Below, one piece after another: positions 10,041-21,400 of a stretch of 64,000 bases of DNA (position 1 is its first letter; every line of letters starts with the position of its first letter). The stretch lies in NCBI GenBank assembly GCA_027559495.1, contig JAMXSV010000016.1, positions 434,001 through 498,000 on the forward strand, given 5' to 3'. The stretch comes from Aurifilum marmelostoma (Eukaryota; Ascomycota; Sordariomycetes; Diaporthales; Cryphonectriaceae). The notes under the pieces were generated by a model. That model searched no databases. It saw only the letters and a list, made by a program, of their open reading frames with translations, and was not told where the DNA came from. Made by a program: the position numbers and the translations under genes.

Positions 10041-13000
10041 TCACGCAGGTACGCCGTTGTTCTCACGACCGTCATGGCCACCATCGGCATCACTCAAGCC
10101 ATGGCCATCGATCTCAACGACGCTGTCTCCGTCCTGGTCATCCTGTTCAGCTTCGCCATCATTTCCCACACCGGGAATTGGCAAAGTGGGCGCTTCGCGA
10201 TTGTCGTAGTCCGCTTCGACGTGAGGAGCGCCATCGTAGGTTTCTCGTATCTTTCCGAGAAGCGCCATAAGCTCCGTGTGCCCCAGCTTCTGACGATCAG
10301 GTCTCTCACCAAGGGCGTCCTCGATGTCTTTCTTCTTCTTCCTCTGCATCTCGTAAAGCCGCGTGTCGATCGTGTTCCTAGTCATGATCCGCACGAAATG
10401 CGTTCGCTTCTTCTGACCTATACGGTGGATGCGACCAAAGGCCTGGCTCTCCATGAAATCATTCCACCATAGATCCATAACGATCACCCGGTTGGCCACG
10501 GTCAGATTCAATGCTTGTCCACCACAATCCAAGCTCACAACCTGCAGAGTTACACATAGGTCAGAGCTTCTGCACATGAGTACATAGAGAATATATAGCG
10601 GGGGGGATTAATACCATGACCTTGACTTCAGCTTTTTCGGTGAAAGTCTGGACGGTTTTGTCTTTGGCGTCTTGTCCGAGGCCGCCCCAAAAGTATAGCC
10701 ACTCGATACCCCTCTGCTGCAGCATACGACCGAGAATCAACATTACAGGCAGGAATCGCGAGAAGACTGGCGAGCTCATTAGTTAGCCGAATCTCCATTA
10801 GGCATCGCTCATTTTTGGGTGTTCGACTTACTGATGATGCAGTCGTCAGGTGCTTCTGCCCGCCATTCATCCACGATGCGCATTGCTGCCGCCGTCTTTG
10901 AGCTTTGTGGGACAGGCTCCTCGAAGTGAGCATCAATATAATTAATAATCTTGCTGTGCTTGGATGCAGGCTGTCGACCGCTGAAATCGTCACCAACCTC
11001 TCGCGGCGGAGGCTCCTGCCCGCCCTTGCCTTTCTTCCTGCCCTTTCTTGTAGGAGGCGGCCTTGAAACAGCGGTGCTTGTAGATGTTTGAGATTCTGTA
11101 TCAAGGCGCTGGAATTCATATATGTCGAACGGCTTCAGAGCCCGGGTGCGGTTCTGACATTGAGGGCATTTGGCCAGATCGAAGCCTTGTCGTCGCGCTG
11201 CTTCCTGGGCATCCTCGGCACAGCCCTTGCACAGAACGTGCCCGCACTATAGGCATTCATATTAGCATCAACGAGGCCGATAAGCATTTATGTCCTTTGC
11301 TGGCGTCTCACTTACATCACTAATGACTGCATCTTCAGGGAATTGTAGACATGCTTTACAGGTGACCTGAGCAATGTCCATGTCGGCAGCGAGTTCATCC
11401 AAATGACCAGCAATGTTGAATGACTGACTGCTCCTTTCGTCAGAGTTGATCACCATGTCTTGGCCCTCATTCTCCGATGTGGCCCGCACGTTTTTCAAGA
11501 CCACGCGGCCAATCTGGCTCAAAATCGGTGTCTTCCCTCCTCGCTTGGCTAGTTCATTCTTGCAATACTTGATGTCCTCAAGAGCCATATATTTCCGCAT
11601 GAGCCTCTCTGTGTTGAAAAGGTGAGGTGTAAGCATGCGCAGGTATACTATGAACGCCAGGTACTTGAAATAATTGCCCACGGACGCTTCACTGGCGAGT
11701 GCCTTGTTGAGATCATCCCTGAACATGTCCTCTATACGTCTGTAAAAGATTTCCTCTTCCTCTGACTGGTTCACCCAAATGTCTTGGGGCTCAAAGGGTC
11801 TAGGAATGTTGAGCAGAGGTCGGCCCATAAAATGATCTTTGACCGAGCGCCGGATGAGAATGTGCTTGGCCAATGCATTGAGCTTGTTGTAGCCGGTTTC
11901 CGGTTCGTATATGCCAAACGTTTTTTGAAATTGCTGAAAGTCGGTAGCCATAGAGAAACCCATGAACTCGAGATAAGGGTAAATTTCTTCAAGGTTATTC
12001 TGGACGGGCGTTCCAGTTACCGCCCAGCGGTTCTTGAGGGCCACAAGATGCCGGCAGGCCCTCGAAATTCTCGAGTGCCGATTTTTAATTCTATGAGCTT
12101 CGTCGAGGATGATTCTGTGAAATTGGATCCGGTACAGGTCTCCCAGACATTCGTCATAGTCCTTATCGAAGTCCTCTCCGGAGCAGCCCTTGTTTGCGAT
12201 GTCGTCGATATTTTTGTCTGATGGATATGCTGCTGAAACCTCCTCATAGCTCGCAAGGACGACATCAGATTGGCGATAGATCTGCAGGGGAACATCCTTG
12301 GAAGATCTCTTGCGGTAGACGATGACGAGTAAGTCTGAGAACTTCTGAATTTCGGCGCCCCATTGTCGGATGGCACTTGCTGGACCCACAATGAGAGTTG
12401 TGCCTCTGCCCTCAGCTTTTGCCTCAAGGGTCGGCGGGTTGCTCAGAATGACACAGATTAGCTGGAGCGTCTTTCCGAGTCCCATTTCATCGGCCAAGAT
12501 GCCTCCCCAGGGCCCATCTAGAGAGAACTCTCGGGCGAGCATCCAGCTGACCCCAACGACTTGATGGTCGTATAGAACGGTGTTCTTCAGGCCTGGGATG
12601 TCCCAACCGCCCTCCTTGGGCTTGCACTTGCCGTAACCAAAAGACTGCGTTGCCTGTGTCAATACAGCCTTGTCGTGTCGGATCCCGCCCCGTTGCGGCT
12701 CCGGTGCGTTAGCAATCAAGCTCTGCAGCTGTTTCTCAAGCCCAGCCTTGGTCGTGTCGACGACTGCCCCAGGTATGAAACCGTCTCCTTGAAGCGCCCG
12801 GGCCTTGAGAGGATCGAAATCGCGCAAGACTTTCAAGAAGTCGACAATCGGGGCGTCTTTGCTTTTCTTCTGTCTCTTGGCGCTTCGTTGAAGTGCATTC
12901 ATGTTCGCTTCAGTCTTTCTCTTCTCGTATCCACTCAGTCTCAGAAGCAACTTCGACGCCCCCTTGTCCTCAGTCTGGTAGTACTGCTCCCACCATTCTG

Positions 13001-14189
13001 CTGAAGTCCGGGCACGAGGCCGCCTGGCTCGCTGCTTCTGAGGCTGTGCGCCTGACATGTTGTTGCCTGTTGCCTGGGTCGTACTCGGAGCGGTATGTTT
13101 GGCAAAAGCAACGACCTTGTTGGTGCTACTGTGCTCCATCTGTGCTTCTAAATCAAGAACCTCACCCTTCAGCTTCTCCAGGCGTAACTCCTCGTATGCT
13201 GACAGGCCACCGGCTCTTGCGCGCTCCTTCAGGCCGTTGAGTTCCTTCTGTACCGCAGTAAGCCGATGAATGAGGTCTATTTGCGTGTCATTGACCTGTT
13301 GCCCAGCTTGTGGTTCATTTCCTATCCCTTCGTCTTCAGCTTTGGGAGCCTTACGCTTTTGTAGGCGTCTGGGCTGTCTGTGTTCACCTTCGGGGACGTC
13401 AGAAGCAGATCGAGAGCCTGGGTGATAATCGCTATCACTGGCGTCATTCTCCTCGAATCCCCCGAAGTAGGATCTTGTACCATTTTTACGAGCCGACATT
13501 GATGGCGCACACTCCTTTGGCTGATTTGAGATCCAGACATGCTGGTCATCCTCCAGCTTGACGACAGGCGCAGAGCCGGTGATTGTGAAGCCAGGCGACT
13601 GTTGATCGAAATCGACCGCACCGAACTGGTGAGGTCCAGATTTCTTCCTCAGTTCTTCGACGAGGACAGGATCATCTATCTCCACGACGTCGTCGTCGCT
13701 TTCGGTATCAGCAATAGGAGACCTCGCCGCTTCGTGCTCGACGATCTCTGCTGGTTGTGCCACGGAGTGATCGCCATCTACATCGCCATCCTCGTCAAAA
13801 TCAAAGTCACTGTCTTCGTGTTCCTGCGGCATGAACATGCTCAAGGAAGCAGCGCGAGATGAGGGCCTGCTAAGCCTGTCCATTGACTCGTCATGACCTG
13901 TGGTCTCGACCACGCCTTCATGCGTGATGTCTTGAACAGTAGCGGTCTCATAGTTCAGGCCATTGGCACTCATCGAAAATGGTGAGCTTGACAGATCTTG
14001 AGAACCTTGCCCTGAGCCGGCAAAAGGCTCCTGCAAGTCATCATCTTGTAGCGGCTCCTTGGATCCAGGGGATTCTTGGAAAGCGTTATTGGAAGGAGGT
14101 GCCCCTTCTTCAGGAGGCTCAGTACACTCCATATTGAGGGAGGCAGGAGGCGTGCTGGGTTCCCAGAGATGCTTAAAAGGAGACCGCAA
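10041..14189 (-). CDS. SNF2-family ATPase with internal RING finger (RAD5/RAD16 type)
   Basis: There are four exons: 14189-11316, 11246-10832, 10766-10615 and 10541-10041. The introns are 69, 65 and 73 nt and the product is 1313 aa. Residues 1-480 are acidic, probably disordered, with a coiled coil near 300-340. The helicase core then shows motif I (ILADEMGLGKTLQ), motif II (DEAH), motif III (TGTPVQN), motif V (SLDCGGQALNLT) and motif VI (GRIHRIGQ). A C3HC4 RING lies between the two helicase lobes (CKAC, CGHVLC, KGC, CPQC); its ligands are split by the first intron. This lobe-RING-lobe layout is that of Rad5, Rad16, HLTF and Uls1, which translocate on DNA in repair or act as SUMO/ubiquitin-linked remodellers. 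The exact orthologue was not settled. It is nuclear by inference and divergent from the NCS1 permease gene. Confidence 0.93.
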
Positions 14190-16179
14190 TTTGACAGATG
14201 AGCAAGAAGGAGATGTCGAGTAGGTCGAAAGCCGTGGTGGAGATGGAAAGTGCGAACAAGCTGAGTTGAGGAGATGCTGAGTGAGTCAAGTGCATACCTG
14301 AATTGGATGGAGGGACGATGAAGCAGAGTTGAAACTTAAATCTGGGAGAATGTAGATCTAAGGCGATGGTGTAGAGGCTGAGAAGGGCTTGATAGGAAAA
14401 TTTCCTTTAGAAGTCGTCGACTCGTAGGAACCTAGGGTCATGGGAGACACAGGTCCAGAGCAAGATAGTCAGATCTTTGAACCTTCGAGTCTTGTTGCGG
14501 TGTTGGACAAGACGTGGCGAGAACTGCTGAACCTGCGACTTGTAATCTACGACGGAGGAAGAGGAGTGTGGGAGACGGGCAGGAGCGATTGCGATGGGCA
14601 GATGGCTCAGAAGAAAGAAATCCACGATGAACCACGTCTGCCTGAGAGCATTGTAAGAGCGGCACGCAGCTGGAGAACATCTTTTATGTTCAGTGTGGTT
14701 TCCATCCCATCTTTTGGAATAGTAGCCAGTTCCTCAGTATCTGACGTAGTGACCAGCGCACCTGCAGTTTTGAAGCGCTTCAAATTTGCTCATGTGGTAA
14801 CTCAGTAGCACTGCATTGATGCAAGAACCCAAATCGAGCAGCTTGTCAGGTCCCAACAATCACTCGAAATGGACATGTCCGCATACCTTGCAAGAAAATC
14901 AAGCATCATAGCACCCAATGAGACCCGAGATGGCTTCAGGAAAAGGACAGGAAGTATTCTACATTCTGGTTACAGCAGGAGGTGAGCTATCAATCAGAAG
15001 AAGCCGTCAAGTAAACGACAAACATTATCAATCAAGCCGCTGGCAGAGCTGGAAGACCCTGGGCAGCTGGCCTCAAATGGTCTAGCGGGTCTACAGATGG
15101 TGGGGCTACAGCATGGGAGGGGACTGATCGAGTTTTGACGTTGACTCGATGTGATCGAGTAACAAAACGAAACGTTTGCGGGGGAGGAGTTGAGATAAGG
15201 CCTGGTATCTTAGCGCAATCTTCCGGTACTGAACCAAGCATGTCTAGCAAGGATCATACAGGGGCACAAGGGTCGGAAGAGGTAGGGATTCTTTCACGAC
15301 TCCATCCGTTCCTTCTTTCTCAACGAGTCGCCTGAGCCTGTTGCCTCTGTCGCTCGCTCTTCTCTCTCTCTCTCTCTCTGTGCGTTCACTGTCAGACTTG
15401 GGACGGAAATCGAGCAGGCCCGATGGCCACACCTGCATGATGCTCAGGACGTCAAGTGACGTAGCCTTTTGCCTCGTTCTCCAACGTAAACACCTTGCTT
15501 ACAGCTTGCCAACAGCCTAGTGGAGGACGGTGCCGGGCCCGACTAGCCCTGTGTTGATCTTCCGAGTTCTGGATAAGCACAAGTTGCAGCACCAGGACCT
15601 TTGGGCGAGTTTATCAACCGGGGCCTCATAGTACACGGCAGCTCATGCAGTAAGGTTCTCTAGTGCCAGGAGATATCATCAAGCGCCCGGGGTCAACTGT
15701 CCATATCCTCCGCACTCTCAGCGTGGGGGAACCTGGCGAGATTATGTCTTTCTACTCTTTTTTTATCTTCTCTTTCTCCCTCTCCTGATAATGGTTCCGC
15801 TATCGCACCACCACGTTCTTCTTCTTCCCCGTCGTGCCCAGACGTAATATCTCTTGGTGTGAGTATATATATATATGGTCAAGACCATCACCACCTCTTG
15901 GATTTCCCCCTCTCCTCCCGTGTCACCTACATCTGCCTGATCATATGCTATATGCAGGGGAGAGAGAGTTCATGTGTGTATGTCTTGGCAGGTACGCACT
16001 CTGTTAGACGACTCAAACACGGTCTAGGATTCAGGTGCTATTGCTTGTTCAACCCACGTCCCGATCCTCTGGATCTATTACTCGATCAAAACCACCCTCT
16101 CCTGCACCTATTACGTTTCTTCCCGCCCCTAGGCCAAACAACCCTCACACCCACACACACTTAACACGCCCTTCCTCTC
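14190..16179. promoter_or_regulatory. Divergent intergenic region, 2 kb
   Basis: This is the upstream region shared by the SNF2 and NCS1 genes. It holds a (TC)n run at about 15358-15379, a short TA repeat near 15864-15875 and a CA-rich leader just before the permease start. The open frames are small and unconvincing. Confidence 0.4.
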
Positions 16180-17922
16180 ATGGATGCCGACAGGGGCCTG
16201 CGGCTCAGGCGCTGGGCTGACAAGCTCGTCGTCGACCACGAGCCTGGCCTGACCACGTCGCAGCTGATGCTCACCAACCATGACCTCAAGCCCGTCGAGC
16301 ACGAGAGGCGGCAGTGGAAGTCATGGAACTTTGTGGGCTTCTGGATCGCCGACAGTTTTAACATCAACACGTGGATGATATCATCGTCCATGGTGGCGGC
16401 TGGCCTGTCTTGGTGGCAGTCGTGGCTCTGTGTCTGGATCGGCTATGCCATTGCAGGTTGCTTTATCTGCGCCACCGGCCGCATAGGCGCCACCTACCAC
16501 ATAGGCTTTCCTGTGGTGAACAGGGCCTCCTTTGGCATATGGGGTAGCATGTGGCCCATCTTCAACAGGGCAGCCATGGCCTGTATCTGGTACGGAGTTC
16601 AGAGCTACATCGGCGGCGAATGCGTCTATCTGATGATCAGAGCCATATGGAAAAGCTGGGTGCGTTGAGAACATCACCAGACCTCCCTTCCCCTAAAGTT
16701 GGGGGTCTTGCATGACTTACGGTGGTGTGATGTCCACTAATACGCACAAAAGGACCGGGACACGATCCCAAATACTTTCCCTGCCGACTCTGGCACCACG
16801 ACGGCGGATTGGGTCAGCTTCTTTCTCTTCTGGCTGCTCTCCCTCCCCGCCATCTGGTTCCCCGTCCACAAGATCCGTCACTTGTTTACCGTCAAGGCCT
16901 ACTTTGTGCCCTGCGCCGCCATCGCCTTCCTGATCTGGGCTGTAGTGCGCGCCGGCGGCATAGGCCCTGTCATCAGGCAGCCTTCGACCCTCTCGGGTTC
17001 GGCTCTGGGATGGGAGTTTGTCAAGGGCATCATGTCCTCCATCGCCAACTTCGCCACCCTGATCGTCAACGACCCCGACTTCTCCCGTTTTGCGAGGAAG
17101 CCTAAGGATGCATTCTGGTCCCAGCTTCTCACTATCCCCATCGGCTTCGCTGTCACCTCGTTCATCGGCATCATTGTGTCCTCGAGCTCTGCTGTCATCT
17201 ACGGCGGCGAGCCTGTCTGGGACCCGACCGAGCTTCTGGAGAGATTCCTCGACGACGGCGGCTCCGCCCAGCGCTTTGGTGTTTTCATCATCGCTTTAGC
17301 CTTTGCGCTTGCCCAGCTCGGCACAAATATCGCCGCCAACTCCGTCTCCGCCGGGACAGACATGACTGCCCTGTTCCCCCGGTACCTCAACATCAGACGT
17401 GGCGGATACATCTGTGCCGCTGTCGGTCTGGCCATGTGTCCCTACACCCTCCTCACCTCGTCGAACCAGTTCACCACATACCTGTCTGCCTACTCCGTCT
17501 TCCTCTCCTCCATCGCCGGCGTCATGATGTCGGACTACTACCTTGTGCGAAAGGGCTACTACGAGGTCAAGGAGCTCTACGACGCGCGTAGCACCGGTCC
17601 TTACTACTTCACCTTTGGCGTCCACTGGAGGGCCTACGTCGCCTACATTGCCGGTATCCTGATCAATGTTGTCGGGTTTGCCGGTGCTGTGGGTCGCAGC
17701 GTGCCGGTGGGAGCCACATACATCTACAACCTAAACTTCTTCTGCGGATTCATCGTGTCTTCGGGCACGTATTGGGCCCTGTGCAAGATCTTTCCCATCC
17801 CGGCGTGCAGTGATCATTGGATGGAGGTCGGCGAGGCTATTGATGATGTGCGGTTGGCGTACGAGGCGAGCGAGGGCGAGGAGGTTACGGGTAAAGGTAT
17901 TGATGATTCGAAGCTAGTCTGA
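16180..17922 (+). CDS. NCS1-family nucleobase/allantoin permease (Fur type)
   Basis: Exon 1 is 16180-16659, the intron is 16660-16752 (GTGCGT...AAAG, 93 nt), and exon 2 is 16753-17922; phase 0, 549 aa. The family imports uracil, uridine, allantoin, thiamine or related compounds by proton symport at the plasma membrane. Signature blocks are LVNHDL-like TNHDLKPVE, WNFVGFWIADSFNINTWM, GRIGATYHIGFPVVNRASFG and ACIWYGVQSYIGG in the first half, then SIANFATLIVNDPDFSRFAR and LGTNIAANSVSAGTDMTALFP in the second. About 12 hydrophobic segments are visible. The Fur/Dal4 branch is favoured by these blocks, but the substrate cannot be read from sequence. It converges on the giant adhesin gene, about 515 bp away. 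Confidence 0.93.
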
Positions 17923-18438
17923 GGGCATATGTATGTGTGTCTGTGTGTACACCTGGGTTCTCACAAGAGATAGAACGGGACTTTGAATACTACTCTGAAA
18001 GAACCAATATACATATATTACGTTACAATTTATACAATGACTTGTGTTTTACACTTCTTCTTTCATTGCCGGTGTGGTCTGTGCCCCTTGGGACCATATC
18101 GCTCCGTCAATGTACGTAGAGCCGCCTTGTGTGAGAGAGCCGACCCCGCATTGGAGTTGTTCGATAGGGCCGAATGGAATCGATCGTATTTTCCCATGCC
18201 CACATCTGTATCTTCTTCTTGTCTTCTCCCCGCTGCTTGGGCGAGCTTGTTAATTTTCAAACAGGTGTATTACCACATGCAAACTAAAAATGCTAAAGCA
18301 AGAAACAAAGTATTCAGAAAAAAGAAAAGCCCATATGTACCAGCTGATTTACCAAAGTCCCCCTGTACACAAGATATCTTCCCAAGTATTACCAGTTTTA
18401 TAAAATCCCAAAAATCTCGCTGAAACGCCGGAGTAGTT
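17923..18438. other. Convergent intergenic region
   Basis: About 515 bp separate the stop codons of two convergent genes. The region is AT-rich towards 18000-18400, as expected for two 3' untranslated regions and polyadenylation sites. No coding feature was seen. Confidence 0.4.
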
Positions 18439-21400
18439 TTATGTTTCTTTGCCATACTGTGGATACGCTGGAGCTGACACCCCATCACACGAATATTCCA
18501 CTATGTTTGTGTCTGATAAGCCTGAGCCCATGAGTGTTGCGCCGTTGGGCCCGGTGATTGTGATCGCAAACTGGTAGCCATATGTAGCCTGCGCGAACAT
18601 GACGCGGAACGGAATGTACTGCCCGACCGTTGCGGTATATGTCGCGGTGTAGGTCGCGGTCGTGCCGTAGTAGTAGCTGGCCTGTATGTCGTAATTGGAA
18701 CTGTTGAAGCCCGAGTACGCCAGCGAACCAAGCCACACAAAGACTCTGTCATCCGGTGACGATGCGGTTTGTGGGACGGTGATAGTGTAAGTGCCCGTCA
18801 CGTTTGCGTAGATGTAGCCTCGGTAGTTTATAGCAAAGTCAACGCAAGACTCGGTGTATCCGTAGAAGCTGGCACTGCCCGAAGTACCAGACGTCCCACA
18901 AGTTGACCCGGTGAGGGCAAGCTGTGTAGTGATTGTACCGTTGACTGGTGGCGCGATGGTCTTGAAATATTCGGGAAGGAAACCAGATGCAGCCCTGGTG
19001 GTGTACGGGCTATAATAGTAAGCCCATTGCACTCCAGTGTTGTTGCAGGACGTGGTGGATGACGAAAAGGAGCTGGTCGTTGTGGTGCGTGATGTGCTTC
19101 TGGAAGTAATAGAAGCGATCGACGACGTCTGGGCGGACGATGCGCTCCTGGAACTGGAAGAAGACGAGCCCGTCGAGGGGCTCACGGTTGTTGTAAAAAC
19201 ATTGCTGCTTGGAGATGCAGCGCGCGAAGATGAAGAAGTTGTGGTAGCCGATGACACCGCCGCACTGCTTGAGGAGCTGAAGATAATCGTTGAGGATCGG
19301 CTGGACGTCGCAGAAGCGCTGCTGCTGGATGCAGCGGCAGAGGGAACCTGGCTGGACGAGGTTGAGACCAATGCGCTGCTGGAGGATGATGATAGCAACG
19401 ACGAGAGGGCCGAACTGGTTGCAGATGAGGCTATACTGCTCGAAACACTGGAGGAACCTGTCGAAGAGCGAGCAGATGTCGTCAGACCGCTGCTACTAGG
19501 TGTAGCGGAAGAGAGAACTTGGCTAGACGAGGATGAGACCCTAGCACTGCTGGAGGATGAGAGCAACGAAGACTGGGCTGAAGAGCTGGTGGCCGCCAAA
19601 GTACTTGTCGGTTGGGAAGTCTGAGTCGACGTCGAGAGAGTATTCTGAGACGAAGAGGCTGGAGGCGACGAGGCACTTGAGCTGACCTGTCTCGACGAAC
19701 TGCTCGCACTGCTCACGGGCGAGCTCGTCGACGTCTGAGCCGAGGCACTCTGGGTAGACGAGACCGACTGGGTAGACGAGACCGACTGGGTAGACGAGAC
19801 CGACTGGGCAGACGATGCTGTACCAGAACTGGAGCTCACAGCGGAAGAGCTCAAGCTTGTAGCCGAGCTGCTTGAGGGCTGTTGGGTACTAACACTCTGG
19901 CTAGTACTGCCACTTGATGCACGGCTGCTAGTACTCTGCGCGCTGCTGCTGCTTTGAGTGCTGCTTGTGGCCTGCTGACTACTGGTTATTTGAGTATTAG
20001 TTGTTGTTGGACTGCTAGAGCTGCGAGAATTGCTGGTGCTCTGGATACTGCTGCTGCTGCTTGGGTTGCTGCTCGTGCTCTGGATGCTGCTGCTGCTGGT
20101 GGGATTGCTGCTTGTGCTCTGGATATTGCTGGAAGTTTGAGTGCTGCTAGTGCTCTGGATGCTGCTGCTGCTGCTTGGGTTGCTGCTCGTGCTCTGGATG
20201 CTGCTGCTGCTGCTGCTACTTGGATTGCTGCTTGAACTTGGGATGCTGCTACTGCTTGAGACGCTACTTGTACTCTGGACACTACTAGTGCTTTGAGAGT
20301 TGCTGCTTGAACTTCGAAAGCTGCTGCTGCTCTGGAAGCTGCTGCTGGTGGTTTGGAGGCTGCTGGAACTTGATGAAATGCTGATACTCGGAGAGCTGCT
20401 TGAAGTCTGTGAGCTGCTTGAAGTCTGTGAGCTGCTGGAAGTCTGGAGGCTAGTAGAGGTCTGGGAGCTGGTAGGGCTTTGAAAACTGCTGCTGGTAGTC
20501 TGGCGACTGCTTGAACTCTGAGAGGAGCTTGGAGAACTGGTGGAAGTCTGGATACTGCTGGAGCTTTGAGAATTGCTGCTAGAAGTCGGAAGACTACTAG
20601 AACTCTGAGAAGTACTAGAGCTTTGGAGACTAGTAGAACTGTGTGAGCTGCTGATGCTTGGAGAGCTACTCGAACTTTGAGAACTGCTAGATGTTTGAAG
20701 ACTGCTCGTAGCTTGAGAGCTACTTGTACTCTGAGAGTTGCTGCTTGTAGACTGGGAGCTGCTTGTGGATGATAGGGGGCTGCTTGTAGAAGTACTCGCG
20801 GACTGGGAGCTGCTTGTAGATGCTGAATTGCTGCTCGTAGACCGAAGACTGCTTGTAGATGAAGGGTTGCTGCTCGTAGGACTGCTTGTGGATGGCGGAT
20901 TGCTGCTGGTAGACTGAGAGCTGCTTGTAGATGAAGGGTTGCTGCTTGTAGGACTGCTTGTAGATGGGCTACTCGAAGATTGAGGACTACTTGTGGATGA
21001 CGGATTGCTGCTTGTAGATAGAGGACTGCTTGAAGACAGAGGGCTGCTTGTAGATGAAGGGGGGGTACTTGTAGACGGAGGGCTACTTGTAGATGACGGA
21101 TTGCTGCTCGTAGACAGAGGACTGCTCGTAGACGAAGGGGGGCTACTCGAAGATTGAGCTTTACTTGTAGATGACGGATTGCTGCTTGTAGACAGAGGAC
21201 TGCTCGAAGACAGAGGACTGCTCGAAGACAGAGGACTGCTCGAAGACAGAGGACTGCTCGAAGACAGAGGACTGCTCGAAGACAGAGGACTGCTTGATGA
21301 CAGAGGGATGCTCGTAGACAGAGGGCTGCTCGTGGACAGGGGGCTGCTCGTGGACAGGGGGCTGCTTGTGGACAGAGGGCTGCTTGTAGACGAAGGATTG

